42,037 nt of DNA from positions 1 to 42,037 of the forward strand of contig JAFSKK010000046.1 of NCBI GenBank assembly GCA_017448965.1, in the 5' to 3' direction. Below, piece after piece: positions 31,907-42,037 of this stretch (position 1 is the stretch's first letter; the number at the start of each line of letters is the position of its first letter). This DNA comes from Bacteroidaceae bacterium (GTDB lineage: Bacteria; Bacteroidota; Bacteroidia; Bacteroidales; Bacteroidaceae). Position numbers and translations under genes: made by a program. The notes under the pieces are model-generated. The model was given only the letters and a program-made list of their open reading frames with translations. It was not told the origin of the DNA and did not search any database.

Positions 31907-34900
31907 ATGAATAGAAACAAGAAACAATGGACAGTGAACATCGGAATCCTCCGACAGTTCATGCTGCTGTGCCTGATGGCGCTGTTGCCGCAAACGGCGT
32001 GGACGAGAGACTGGATTCTCGACGATGGTTATTTCAAAGCCATCGCCTACAGCGACCACGTGCGCTTCGAGGTGCTGCTGTGCGACCTCTACGGGAAGAA
32101 CACCTACAGTAAGGGTGGTTACATCTATGCCTCCGGCAAGGGTAGCGACACCTCCCACCACAAACTCATCTACCTGGAGTATGACTACGACGACGATGAC
32201 AAGGACTCCAACCCCACGGCGGACGTCAAGGCCTATGTTGTCTGTGAAGGCGCCAAGGCGTTCTTCGACACCGGCGATGAGATTCCTACCAGCGAGAAGA
32301 CCTTCTCGCTGAAAAAGTGGAGCAGCGACAAGGACTACCTCACTGCCTATATCGACTTCTACTACCCAGCCGAATTGGCAGGTGTGACGTGGAACGTACA
32401 TTACAACTACGACCACTCCAACGGCAGCCACCACTGGATGACGATGAACGAGAACTGTGAGTTCCGGTCGTCGTTGGGACTCTCTACCTTCGATGCGAGC
32501 GACTATACCTGCGAGCGCACCAGCCCTGACAAGATTAAGTTCACCGTGCCTTCGCTGCCCACCATTTCCGGTAAGATGAACAAGGTGCGCGAGCGCTTCT
32601 GCAGCTACGACGTGGCCTACACCTTCACCAAGCAGGACGGCACTACGCAGGTTGTCAACGCTGCCTTCGAGTGTGTGGAGAGCGAGAAGAAGTCCTTCGA
32701 GACCACGATTCCTATCGAGATGGGCAACCCCAAGCAGATAGACGTGAACATCTCGGCACGGCAGGGTGTGAAAGACGCTACCGGCATTTTCTGGGACCAC
32801 AACGACCATTTCAACAAGCCCAAATATTTCAAGATGATACCCCAGAGCAGCGGTCTTGCCGCCGACTACCGGCAGTTCGACAAAGCTGCCGACCTCACCT
32901 GGTCACAGCCCGTCGATGCTGACACCTATCTTGAATGTACGCCCTACGTCTATCGCATAGAGACCGACGAGCGGGGCAACAAGCTCTCCGGACAGTCGTG
33001 GCGTAAGTGCGACGCCGTTGACTGGGAGAAGAACAAGACATCGCTGAGTTACAGCGACGACGGTGTGCCCTTGGGTCACTACTATCAATATATGGTGCTC
33101 AACGTGCCTGACGACTGGATCAACAAGAGCATTACCAGCATGACCCTCAGCAACATCACCGACGACCTTATCAGTCGCCTTGGCGGACATACAGGCGGAG
33201 TGCTGAGCACCATACCTGAGATGAGCATCTACGACCTGAAGCAGGACACCACCGTCACCGACAAGGTGCGGCTCACGTGGAAATACTCGCGGGTGCCTGT
33301 CGATGGCTCCACGGTGAAGTTCAATGTGCTGCGAAGAACTACCGAGAAAGGACAGTGGGCCGACTACGGACAGCCCATCAATGCCGACGCCAACCCCAGT
33401 GCCGGCACCGAGGTGGAAGTGATAGACGAGAGTCTGCCGAACGTCACCACGCGCTATAGTTATAAGGTGCAGCTGACCATCGACGATAAATACACCTTCA
33501 AGAGCAACGAGGTGACCGCCGGTCTGCTGCGAGGCACCCAGCTGAAGGACTTCGAGGCCACCAAGGGTGTGCACGAAAAGGCCGTAACCCTGACGTGGCG
33601 TGCCAGCCGGGCAGGTACCGACGATGACCTCTACGTCATCAAGCGACGCTACGTGGATAGCGGCGAAGACTTCCAGCAGATAGCCTCGCCGAGCGGCAAG
33701 ACCGATTTGTTAAGTTACACCGATGACACCGCAAAACCGGGCTACTTCTACGAGTACAAGTTAGAGGTGTATAGCGGCAACGTGCTGCAGAACGTGCTCT
33801 ACGACGTGGGCTACACGCAGTCGCGCGGTAAGGTCAGTGGAACGGTCAATTTCAGATCAGAGTCCAATGCCACCACTCCTGTGGAGGATGTGCGCATCAC
33901 GCTGCAATCCCTCGACACGGGTGTAGGCAACACCATGACGGGCCACTCCATGCGTGTCGATGGTGCCTCGACGGGTATCCAGTGGCAGGCCGACAGTGCC
34001 CAGATAGCCAAGGTCTTCGGCCCCGACAAGGACTACACCGTGCAGATGTTCGTGCGTCCCGACACCTTGCTCAGCGAGGGAGCCGTCATCGGCGAGATTC
34101 CAGGTGAGGGAAGGCTTGTGGTAGGAAAGCAGAAGGATGGTGACTATGAACTGATGCTCCAGAAGGTGACAGGCTATGTAGAGCCTGTTAAGGTAGCGCC
34201 CACATTACCCGCTTCAACTAAGACGACAAATCTTTCCACCCTTACGGGTGACTATACGGCAGAAAACGGCGAAACCCTCACCGGCAAGCTGAGCGGCAAC
34301 TACAAGATTTCAGTTGCTGATGGCGCTACCGTTTATATTAAAGATGTGACCATCGACGGTAGAGCCAATACCGATAATTACGATACCACATGGGCTGGTA
34401 TCACCTGTATGGGTGATGCCACCATTGTACTGGAAGGCGAGAATTTCGTCACAGGATTTTTTGGAGACTACGCGGGAATTGAGATTGGCGAGGGAAAGAC
34501 ACTTACCATCAAAGGAACAGGTACGCTGACAGCAGCAGCCAATCGCTACGCCGCTGGTATTGGAGCCAGCTTTTTTGGAGCAAGTGGCAATATAATTATC
34601 GAAGGAGGGACTATCAATGCCACAGGAGGTCTTGCTGGCAATACGTCGATGGGAAATCCAGGTTCGGGAATCGGTGGCGCGGCATCTAATAGCCAGTTGG
34701 TAACCTGTGGAGACATTATGATTAGCGGTGGTACAATCAATGCTGTGACAAATTCCCATTATAGCTCGGCTATCGGTGGTTATCTTTGGGGTGGTACCGT
34801 TGGCACTATAACCATTACAAACACTGTCAGCAAAGTGACGGCATCAGGACAGGTTTATTCCATTAATCCGGATGGGAAACTGAGGAAAGGCGGTACAGTA

Positions 34901-37900
34901 ACCATTGGCGGGACGGTATATTGGGATGGTTCGGCCTATCAGAACGACGGAGCCAACTATTTATCACAAAACCCGTTAACTTATACCGGCGATGGCTCTT
35001 GGATTACTACATTTAAACATGAAAAATATGGATACACAATTCCAGGGCGTTGTACATACGGCACTGCCACTGCTACTGGTTTGACACTTTCTTCCAACAC
35101 CTACTCCCTGCTGACAGTGAGCAGGACGGGCGACAACCTTCAGTTCCAGGTGGATGACGGTGAAGCAAAGACGCTGACCGCCACCAAGTATAAGTATTTG
35201 GCTCCTTTCTCCGTAGGTGGTGCCGACAGCGTCAAGACGGCCCAGGCCTTCAAGGGCTACCTCTCCGAGGTGCGCGTATGGGCCAATGCACTATCTGACA
35301 AGGAGAAGGCGAGCTGCAACGACCGCGTGCTGAGCGGTCGCGAGAGTGGGCTGAAACTCTACTGGCCGTTGGACGAGGGTATGGACCGCTATGCCTTCGA
35401 CGCCTCCTACGCCAGCGACCAGCCCAACGGCCGCCACGCTACGGTAGGTGGTAACATCACCTCATCGACCATTCTGCCTGCCAAGGAACAATTGTCGCGC
35501 TACGGCCTGACCAACAAGGAGGGCTACTACGAGATAAACAGCGTACCCTACGTAGGCAGCGGCACCACCTACACTGTGACACCTTCGAAGGGCATCCATG
35601 AGTTCGACCCTGTGTCGAAGACTTGCAACATCGGCAACGGCTCGCTGAACTTCAACGGCTACGACTTCACCGACAAGTCGTCGTTCCCCATGCGCGGTAA
35701 GGTGACCTACCAATATACCGATATCCCTGTGGACAGTGTGCAGTTCAAGATCGACGGCGTGCTGAAGCAGAACATGACCGACTCGAACGGTGAGTACGAA
35801 CTCAACGTGCCCATTGGCAACCACCGCATCGAGGCATACCGCCAGGGCCACCGCCTGACAGGATTCCCCCTCGGCGGCGGCACCTACGAATTCAAGAGGG
35901 CGGAGACGGTGAACTTTGTCGATTCCACACTGGTGAACGTCACTGGACGTATCAACGGCGGCGCCTCCGACAAGAACGCACCGATAGGCTTCAAGCAGAG
36001 CGTGAACCGCATCGGCCAAGCCACCATCAAACTGAGCTTAGGCAAGGAGAGCAATTGCTCGTTCAACTATGTGGTTGACAGTCACGGCGATGGCAGCTAC
36101 GGCACCACCGACATCCCCGTAGCCTCTGCCTCATCGAACATCAACAGCACCGCCTGGCGCTCGGGTACCACGCACGAAGACTATACCAGCCAGGGCAATA
36201 CACATTATATATATATAAAGACCGACCCGGAGACGGGCGAGTTCTCGGCTATGCTGCCACCGCTGCGCTACAAGGTGGAGAGCATCAGCTTTGCAGGCGA
36301 CAAGGACAACATATACAACAACCAGTCTGTGTTTGCACAGAACCTGCCCGTGCTCGATGCCAGGAATGCCATCAAGGAGCGCATGAAGTGCGACACACTG
36401 GCGAACGGCAGCCAGAAGTATGAGTACAGCGCGAAGATGGTACGCCAGTATCGCAGCACACCGACCATCCACGTGGCGCAGACGGGTCTGCGCGAAGGAG
36501 TGTTCGGCGAGAAGCGCATCATGGTCACCAACCTTGACAACAGCACCGACACGGTGGATGTGCTCACGCTGACGTCAAGCAGCCACAGTTACCGCTTCAA
36601 GTACCCCATCTTCCGTCAGAACCGCTACTACAACTTCGGCATCGACGTGGCAGAGGAATACACCAACTGCGACACCGGTGAGGAGTTCCAAGAGATACCT
36701 ACCGACGCCACCGTACGCATCATCAACGACGCCAGCTCCACCACCACAGTGTTTGGTTCGAGTGCCACCATCAACAACGAACAGATCGAGATGGGCTTGC
36801 CCTACCAGACCATGCAGGTCAACGTGAAGCCCAATGAGAAAGGACACATCGACTACACCTTTGAAGCAGGTTGGCCCAACTTTGCCGAAGGACACCTGCT
36901 CAGCATGAGTATCTCGGTGCAGGTAGATGGGCGCACCACCGTGTGGCAGGCACCACAGCCTGAAAGTGCTCCGTTGGGTAGAACCGCCCTTGAGATGATT
37001 GTGCTGGGTAGCATCTCCACCGGTACCAACTTCATGACCGAAGGACCGCCAAGCGTCGATATGGTGCTGCGCCGTCCGCCAGGTTCCAGCTCGGTGGCAA
37101 CGCTCGAAGACAAGACCATCACGTCGTTTGTGCATACGAATATAGAAACCACCGGAGGTGGCGGTGGCGGTGGAGCCTATATCAGCGAGGCTCCTACCAT
37201 CGAGGTCATCAAGGGTGAAGCGTTTGGTATTGCCCTTTTAGAGAAGTCAACGGTCAAGGGCGTAATAGACCAGACGATCACGTACAATGAAACTTGGTCA
37301 GACGCAGTGGTGAACGGCACCGATACCGCCTACACTGTAGTAGAGGCGAAGGCCACACCCAACTACATGCAGTATGTCGATGAGCATGAGGCCTACGAAC
37401 CAGAAGGCGGCGACACCTACATCGGCCGCTCCACGAACCTGCTGTTCAGCAAGGGCCGTCTGTTGGGTATCTTCAAGAATGGCGACGACTACGAGATAGG
37501 CGACAAGGAGGGTGTCACCGTAGGACAGCGGTTCAGCACCGCCTTCGTCTTTCCGCAGGCCTATATCCTGAACACGCTCATACCCGAATGGGAAGCCATC
37601 ATCAAGAGTAAACTTCAAGAAGGCTATATCGAAGGCGACCATGCCGACACGCTCAACTGCCCGAGAATAAAAGGCAAGGTGATCTACTACACGAAGTACA
37701 AGCCCGGCGACGAGAAGTTCGGAACGGGCAATGCCGACTCCAACGTGTGGACTGCCGAGGAGATAGCCGCAGCAGGCGGATGTCCCAGCTACCGCATGAT
37801 TAACGGCACGGGCAACCCTGTTGACGACGAGGTGCAGAACGCCATCATCCAGATCAAGACCTGGCGTGCACGCATTGCCGACAACGAACAGGAGAAGCTG

Positions 37901-40900
37901 GAAGCCATCGGCGGCGGTGCCACACTCCTGGATAACGTATCGTTTGCCAGTGGCACAAAGGTGAGCCGGTCAACCACCGTGCAGTATCAGTCAACCCAGG
38001 GAAAGACCCATACCACCGAACAATCCGTCAATTTTGAGACCCACTTGGGTGCCATGTGGAATAATGCCGGTGCCTACGCCATCATCAAGTTGACTGACAC
38101 CGACGGTTCGTCAGAGCGGAACGACACTATCACGACGAAGACACGTACCGTTTCATGGACCATGAACGACAACGACTATCGCACCGCCCTGAGCGTGGAT
38201 GTGTATGAGCCGAAGTCGAACTGGGGACCCATCTTCATCACCCGTGGCGGACAGACCGCCAACCCGTATGAGGGTGAGACACGCACGATGTTCTACCAGC
38301 CTGGCACGAAACTCAACGAGGCCACCATGCAGGTGGAGTTGCCTCAGCTGAAAGTGGATGGCTCGGCTGAGCTGACCGACATACCTACCGGTACGCAGGC
38401 ACAGTTCAAGTTGGCGCTGACAAACATGAGCGAGACGAAGGACATCTGCACCTACGTGCTCGAAGTGAAGGAAAAGACGAACCCCAACGGTGCCATCCTG
38501 ACCATCGACGGCAACATCCTGAGCAACGGCAAGGACGGACGCACCATCAAGATGAAGGGTGGCGAAACCATCTACAAGACGCTCATCGTGACGCAGAGCG
38601 ACAAGAGCATTATCGACTACGATGACATCGTACTGGTGCTGAGGTCGCAGAACGATGCAACCATATCGAGCGAACCCGTGAAACTGCACGTACACTTCGT
38701 GCCCTCTTCATCGCCTGTTGACCTGAGTGTTGACCACACCGTGCTCAACAGTGCCTATCTGGAAGAACACGACGGCATCACCGCCACGATGTATAACCTG
38801 AACCGACAGGATGATAACTTGCAGGGATTGCGTCTGCGCTACCGTCGCAAGGGTACCGACAAGTGGAACCTGTACGGAAAGAAGCAGTGGACGACCATCC
38901 AGAAACTCATCGGCGACGACTACGAGGCAATGCCTAATGGTAATCAGATAACACGTAAGGTGACATTCGACGATGACGGTGTCTATGAGTTGCAGGCACA
39001 GACCTTCGGACTCTACGGCAACGAGAACAGCAGCGAGGAGGTGACCTACGAGAGCAATATCGTGGAGGTTGTTCAGGACACGCACGGCCCGCAACTGCTC
39101 GGCATGGTGAGTCCTGAGGACGGTCTGCTGACCATGAAGAATCTGAACAACATGCACCTGCGCTTCAACGAGCAGATGAACACGAACGCCCTCTCGAAGA
39201 GTGCCAACTTCCGCATCGAAGGTGGTTTGAACAATGTGGTGGCTGAAGAAGGCAGGGCTTATCCTGACGTGGCTGTACAACTGAACGGCGACAGCATAGA
39301 GACGGAGGCGATGTACGACCTGAGCAGCGGCGACTTCGCCTGCGATATGTGGTTCTACCGTCAGGGCGACGGCACCATCATCAGTCTCGGAACGGAGGAC
39401 AACCTGCTGGCTCTATCCACCCACGACGGCGGCAAGCTGCAGGCCCGCGTGGGCAAGAAGAATGCCGTCTTCGATACGGGCAAGACACTGCCGAAGGACA
39501 AGTGGATGTATATGGCGCTGAACTACAAACGCAAGAGTGCTGACCATCCGAAGAACACCATCACCATGCTCTATTCCACAGCCGACGACAATCATCCTAT
39601 CTACGTGGGAGAGAATGTGGAGGCCAACAACCTCGAGGGTCACGGCAGACTGAGCGTAGGTGGCGGCGGCATGAAGGGTATGGTCGGCCGACTGAGCATC
39701 TGGAACAGCGATGTGACGGCACAGGATCTTTACCTGAATCGCCAGAACCTGCGGGCAGCATACACGCCCGGACTGGTGGGCTACTGGAAGATGGACGAGG
39801 GTCACGGCACACAGGTGACCGATGTGGCCCGCTCGCGCCACATGCAGATGCCGGCTGAGAGCTGGTATATCAATAATGAGAACCGCGCCGCACACCTCGA
39901 CGGCGAGCATGCCATGAAGGTGAATACAAGCACCTTCGCTACGAGCAACACCGACAACTTCGCCTACGAGATGTGGTTCCGTGGTACGGAGACCGACAAC
40001 AAGACGCTTGCCACGCTGATGTCAGTAAGGAACAGTTCGACGGAGGAAAGGGAGGCTATCGACTCCACAACCGTCGTTGCTGACGGTGGCAATACGTTCC
40101 AAAGATATACCTACCGTAAGACCATCACCGATGTACATTCGATCATCGGCTTCGACAACGGCATCTTGAAACTGAAACTCCAGGAAGATAAGGCTTATCT
40201 GAAGGGTGCCGACGTTGACAGCACCAGCAGTAAGGTGACGACCGATGTGAAGCTGAGCGATAAGAGCTATCTGGACGGTCAGTGGCACCACTTGGCACTG
40301 AACGTGCGCCGTGGTACGAGTGCCATTGTCTATCTGGACGGGCAGGCGGTGAAGACACTGCCTGAGGCCAGTGTGCCAGGTATCAGCGCAACCTACCTTG
40401 TTGTGGGCGGCGAACTGAACGGTGACACGGAGTGCAACCACTTCAAGGGCGATGTGGATGAGGTGCGCATCTGGAATGCCGCACTTGACGGCGGGCTCAT
40501 CAAGGATCGTATGTATGAGCGCATGGACAACAGCTATCCCGGACTGAAGGGTTACTTCCCCATGGAGAGCATCCACCGCACCGAACAAGGGAATATCATC
40601 ACAGAGTTCTCCCTCGACCACTTTGGTGAGAGCAATTCACGTCTAACGATTGTGAGAGACTCCGTCGTTGTAGGCGAAGAGAAAGTGCCAGTGATCACAC
40701 AGGCGGCCAACGCTCCTGCCCTGAAGCCTGGTTCTACGAAGCTGCGCTTAGACGATTCGGATTACGAATTCACCGCCTCTTCTGACGAGATATACTTCTC
40801 GTTCACGAAGAGTAGTACGCTGGCCAAGATGGACGACAACGATTTTGTGGCTACCGTCAGCTACATCAAGGATGAGCATGGCAACGAATCCCAACCTGTA

Positions 40901-42037
40901 TCGTGGAAGTTCCACTGCGACTTCGCCTGCCTGAAGTGGATTCTCGAGGAGGATAACCTCTCCAAGCCGTGGAACGAGGTGATGGAGTGGCAGATGTATG
41001 TTGCCAACCAGACGGGTACGTCACAGAGCTTCGAACTGAGTGGTATGCCGACATGGCTGACTGTCGATAAGACGATAGGCACCATCACCGGCGACGGCGG
41101 CTATGTGACCTTCCGCTTAGGTACGGACGTGCCAGTAGGACGCCACACGGAGTATATCTACCTGACCGACCAACGGGGCATCCGCCGTGTGCTGAAGCTC
41201 AACCTGACGGTGACGGGTGACGTGCCTAACTGGACGGTCGATCCCGACCTCTACGAGAGCAACATGACGATGACCGGACAGATCTACATCAACGACAAGA
41301 TTTGCGAGAACACCGACACGAAGATTGCTGCCTTCGACGACCTGGGACTCTGTCGCGGTGTGGCAAGTCCGAAGTATGTCACCACACGAGATGCGTACTA
41401 CGTCGACATGATTCTCTATGGTGCATCGTCCACGGATCAGAGCACTGGCATCCGTAACCTGACCTTCAAGGTGTATGATGCCTCGACTGGTACCGTCCAT
41501 CCGATGGTGGGTGTGACGATTCCCGACATGGAGCCTTCCCTGTTCTTGCAATATACCCCAGATGTCAACTATGGCTCCTACGATAAACCTGTCGTGCTCG
41601 ACGTGGCCAATGCCTTGGAGCAGAAGATCTCGCTGTCGAGGGGCTGGACGTGGATGTCCATCTATGTGGAGCCAATCATAGAAAGTCTGGAATGGCAGTT
41701 GCCGAGGGATGTCAATATCCTGAAACGCTTCAAGAACATGAGGAATCAGGTGGACGGATTCTCCACCGTTGATAAGAACGGTAAAATTCTGGGTGAACTG
41801 ACCACCTTGGAGCCTGGTAAGATGTACAAGATGCAACTCTCAACCAAGACGGATTTCGACCTCGTCGGCCTGGCACTGGATACGAAGAACCAGCCACAGA
41901 TCATGCATCCGGGATACAACTGGATAGGCACACTGTCCAGCTCGGTGATGTCGGTGGCAGAGGCATTTGCCGAACTCGCACCCGAACCGGGCGACCGCGT
42001 GAAGAGCCGTACAGCGTTTGCCGAGTATAGCAATAAG
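31907..42037 (+). CDS. Giant exported LamG/Fn3 multidomain protein (3'-partial)
   Basis: 3377 codons with no stop before the window end; frame continuity was checked at nine spaced points. A signal peptide (RQFMLLCLMALLPQTAW) starts it. Fn3-like modules lie at ~329, ~454 and ~558 (DLTWSQPVDADTY, VRLTWKYSRVPVDG, AVTLTWRASRAGTDDD). A LamG-like domain begins at ~682, is interrupted at ~758-1045 by a Gly/Thr-rich beta-helix-like domain (IIIEGGTINATGG, DIMISGGTINAV), and resumes to ~1145 (FKGYLSEVRVWANAL). A carboxypeptidase-regulatory-like domain follows (~1262-1317). A seven-Gly run lies near 37155. Two more LamG domains (~2450-2605, ~2659-2865; GQWHHLALNV, FKGDVDEVRIWNAAL) and a BACON/Ig-like domain (~3003-3103) are followed by segments typical of the C-terminal part of such proteins (GWTWMSIYVEP, GYNWIGTL). 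No catalytic motif was recognised. A surface adhesin or glycan-binding role is inferred. Confidence 0.9.
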   Translation, partial: MNRNKKQWTVNIGILRQFMLLCLMALLPQTAWTRDWILDDGYFKAIAYSDHVRFEVLLCDLYGKNTYSKGGYIYASGKGSDTSHHKLIYLEYDYDDDDKDSNPTADVKAYVVCEGAKAFFDTGDEIPTSEKTFSLKKWSSDKDYLTAYIDFYYPAELAGVTWNVHYNYDHSNGSHHWMTMNENCEFRSSLGLSTFDASDYTCERTSPDKIKFTVPSLPTISGKMNKVRERFCSYDVAYTFTKQDGTTQVVNAAFECVESEKKSFETTIPIEMGNPKQIDVNISARQGVKDATGIFWDHNDHFNKPKYFKMIPQSSGLAADYRQFDKAADLTWSQPVDADTYLECTPYVYRIETDERGNKLSGQSWRKCDAVDWEKNKTSLSYSDDGVPLGHYYQYMVLNVPDDWINKSITSMTLSNITDDLISRLGGHTGGVLSTIPEMSIYDLKQDTTVTDKVRLTWKYSRVPVDGSTVKFNVLRRTTEKGQWADYGQPINADANPSAGTEVEVIDESLPNVTTRYSYKVQLTIDDKYTFKSNEVTAGLLRGTQLKDFEATKGVHEKAVTLTWRASRAGTDDDLYVIKRRYVDSGEDFQQIASPSGKTDLLSYTDDTAKPGYFYEYKLEVYSGNVLQNVLYDVGYTQSRGKVSGTVNFRSESNATTPVEDVRITLQSLDTGVGNTMTGHSMRVDGASTGIQWQADSAQIAKVFGPDKDYTVQMFVRPDTLLSEGAVIGEIPGEGRLVVGKQKDGDYELMLQKVTGYVEPVKVAPTLPASTKTTNLSTLTGDYTAENGETLTGKLSGNYKISVADGATVYIKDVTIDGRANTDNYDTTWAGITCMGDATIVLEGENFVTGFFGDYAGIEIGEGKTLTIKGTGTLTAAANRYAAGIGASFFGASGNIIIEGGTINATGGLAGNTSMGNPGSGIGGAASNSQLVTCGDIMISGGTINAVTNSHYSSAIGGYLWGGTVGTITITNTVSKVTASGQVYSINPDGKLRKGGTVTIGGTVYWDGSAYQNDGANYLSQNPLTYTGDGSWITTFKHEKYGYTIPGRCTYGTATATGLTLSSNTYSLLTVSRTGDNLQFQVDDGEAKTLTATKYKYLAPFSVGGADSVKTAQAFKGYLSEVRVWANALSDKEKASCNDRVLSGRESGLKLYWPLDEGMDRYAFDASYASDQPNGRHATVGGNITSSTILPAKEQLSRYGLTNKEGYYEINSVPYVGSGTTYTVTPSKGIHEFDPVSKTCNIGNGSLNFNGYDFTDKSSFPMRGKVTYQYTDIPVDSVQFKIDGVLKQNMTDSNGEYELNVPIGNHRIEAYRQGHRLTGFPLGGGTYEFKRAETVNFVDSTLVNVTGRINGGASDKNAPIGFKQSVNRIGQATIKLSLGKESNCSFNYVVDSHGDGSYGTTDIPVASASSNINSTAWRSGTTHEDYTSQGNTHYIYIKTDPETGEFSAMLPPLRYKVESISFAGDKDNIYNNQSVFAQNLPVLDARNAIKERMKCDTLANGSQKYEYSAKMVRQYRSTPTIHVAQTGLREGVFGEKRIMVTNLDNSTDTVDVLTLTSSSHSYRFKYPIFRQNRYYNFGIDVAEEYTNCDTGEEFQEIPTDATVRIINDASSTTTVFGSSATINNEQIEMGLPYQTMQVNVKPNEKGHIDYTFEAGWPNFAEGHLLSMSISVQVDGRTTVWQAPQPESAPLGRTALEMIVLGSISTGTNFMTEGPPSVDMVLRRPPGSSSVATLEDKTITSFVHTNIETTGGGGGGGAYISEAPTIEVIKGEAFGIALLEKSTVKGVIDQTITYNETWSDAVVNGTDTAYTVVEAKATPNYMQYVDEHEAYEPEGGDTYIGRSTNLLFSKGRLLGIFKNGDDYEIGDKEGVTVGQRFSTAFVFPQAYILNTLIPEWEAIIKSKLQEGYIEGDHADTLNCPRIKGKVIYYTKYKPGDEKFGTGNADSNVWTAEEIAAAGGCPSYRMINGTGNPVDDEVQNAIIQIKTWRARIADNEQEKLEAIGGGATLLDNVSFASGTKVSRSTTVQYQSTQGKTHTTEQSVNFETHLGAMWNNAGAYAIIKLTDTDGSSERNDTITTKTRTVSWTMNDNDYRTALSVDVYEPKSNWGPIFITRGGQTANPYEGETRTMFYQPGTKLNEATMQVELPQLKVDGSAELTDIPTGTQAQFKLALTNMSETKDICTYVLEVKEKTNPNGAILTIDGNILSNGKDGRTIKMKGGETIYKTLIVTQSDKSIIDYDDIVLVLRSQNDATISSEPVKLHVHFVPSSSPVDLSVDHTVLNSAYLEEHDGITATMYNLNRQDDNLQGLRLRYRRKGTDKWNLYGKKQWTTIQKLIGDDYEAMPNGNQITRKVTFDDDGVYELQAQTFGLYGNENSSEEVTYESNIVEVVQDTHGPQLLGMVSPEDGLLTMKNLNNMHLRFNEQMNTNALSKSANFRIEGGLNNVVAEEGRAYPDVAVQLNGDSIETEAMYDLSSGDFACDMWFYRQGDGTIISLGTEDNLLALSTHDGGKLQARVGKKNAVFDTGKTLPKDKWMYMALNYKRKSADHPKNTITMLYSTADDNHPIYVGENVEANNLEGHGRLSVGGGGMKGMVGRLSIWNSDVTAQDLYLNRQNLRAAYTPGLVGYWKMDEGHGTQVTDVARSRHMQMPAESWYINNENRAAHLDGEHAMKVNTSTFATSNTDNFAYEMWFRGTETDNKTLATLMSVRNSSTEEREAIDSTTVVADGGNTFQRYTYRKTITDVHSIIGFDNGILKLKLQEDKAYLKGADVDSTSSKVTTDVKLSDKSYLDGQWHHLALNVRRGTSAIVYLDGQAVKTLPEASVPGISATYLVVGGELNGDTECNHFKGDVDEVRIWNAALDGGLIKDRMYERMDNSYPGLKGYFPMESIHRTEQGNIITEFSLDHFGESNSRLTIVRDSVVVGEEKVPVITQAANAPALKPGSTKLRLDDSDYEFTASSDEIYFSFTKSSTLAKMDDNDFVATVSYIKDEHGNESQPVSWKFHCDFACLKWILEEDNLSKPWNEVMEWQMYVANQTGTSQSFELSGMPTWLTVDKTIGTITGDGGYVTFRLGTDVPVGRHTEYIYLTDQRGIRRVLKLNLTVTGDVPNWTVDPDLYESNMTMTGQIYINDKICENTDTKIAAFDDLGLCRGVASPKYVTTRDAYYVDMILYGASSTDQSTGIRNLTFKVYDASTGTVHPMVGVTIPDMEPSLFLQYTPDVNYGSYDKPVVLDVANALEQKISLSRGWTWMSIYVEPIIESLEWQLPRDVNILKRFKNMRNQVDGFSTVDKNGKILGELTTLEPGKMYKMQLSTKTDFDLVGLALDTKNQPQIMHPGYNWIGTLSSSVMSVAEAFAELAPEPGDRVKSRTAFAEYSNK

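Noticed and set aside
31907-42037. Frameshift or several separate genes in the third giant frame
   Set aside because: Codon phase was checked at nine spaced positions and stays constant to the last base, with sensible domain sequence throughout.

Overview
The window reads as chromosomal DNA from a gut- or mouth-type member of the Bacteroidota, most likely Prevotella or a close relative. The evidence is the Bacteroidota promoter form (TTTG, 19-21 nt, TAnnTTTG) seen before at least six genes, the lack of Shine-Dalgarno sequences, an ATP-type phosphoenolpyruvate carboxykinase, a Bacteroidota-style gluconate 5-dehydrogenase, a DUF4294 protein and Prevotella-like C-terminal sorting tails on very large exported proteins. 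This assignment is inference from family knowledge; no database search was possible.

Positions 1-13313 are mostly housekeeping genes on the + strand. They are a metallo-beta-lactamase/rubredoxin fusion (cut by the window edge) with a flavin disulfide-reductase-like partner; a lipoprotein beta-propeller followed by a pectinesterase; a minus-strand tRNA-Pro(CGG) with its own terminator; pckA; a viroplasmin-type RNase H; a gluconate 5-dehydrogenase-like SDR; RNase HII (rnhB); a secreted low-complexity protein; and argS. Most units have their own promoter and many end in a clear intrinsic terminator.

Positions 13316-31350 lie almost wholly on the - strand. Two translationally coupled exported proteins of unknown function come first. 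They are followed by two giant exported proteins of 2326 and 2339 residues. The first starts with two cohesin-like beta-sandwiches. The second is an acidic helical rod ending in a dockerin-like double EF-hand, a cohesin-like domain and a sorting tail. Upstream are a small XRE-type regulator with a long structured leader, a SpoU/TrmH RNA methyltransferase and a DUF4294 protein. From 31907 to the window end a third giant reading frame (at least 3377 codons, + strand, no stop) encodes an exported protein with Fn3-like, LamG-like, carboxypeptidase-regulatory-like and BACON/Ig-like modules. One LamG domain appears split by an inserted beta-helix-like carbohydrate-binding domain.

The most novel signals are: the neighbouring giant proteins with complementary cohesin-like and dockerin-like modules; a recurring class of tracts made of exactly four heptamer units, found between genes and in frame inside conserved enzymes; two multi-hairpin palindromic elements; a lipoamide-dehydrogenase-like enzyme that has lost its C-terminal His/Glu pair; and a candidate structured RNA upstream of the XRE regulator.
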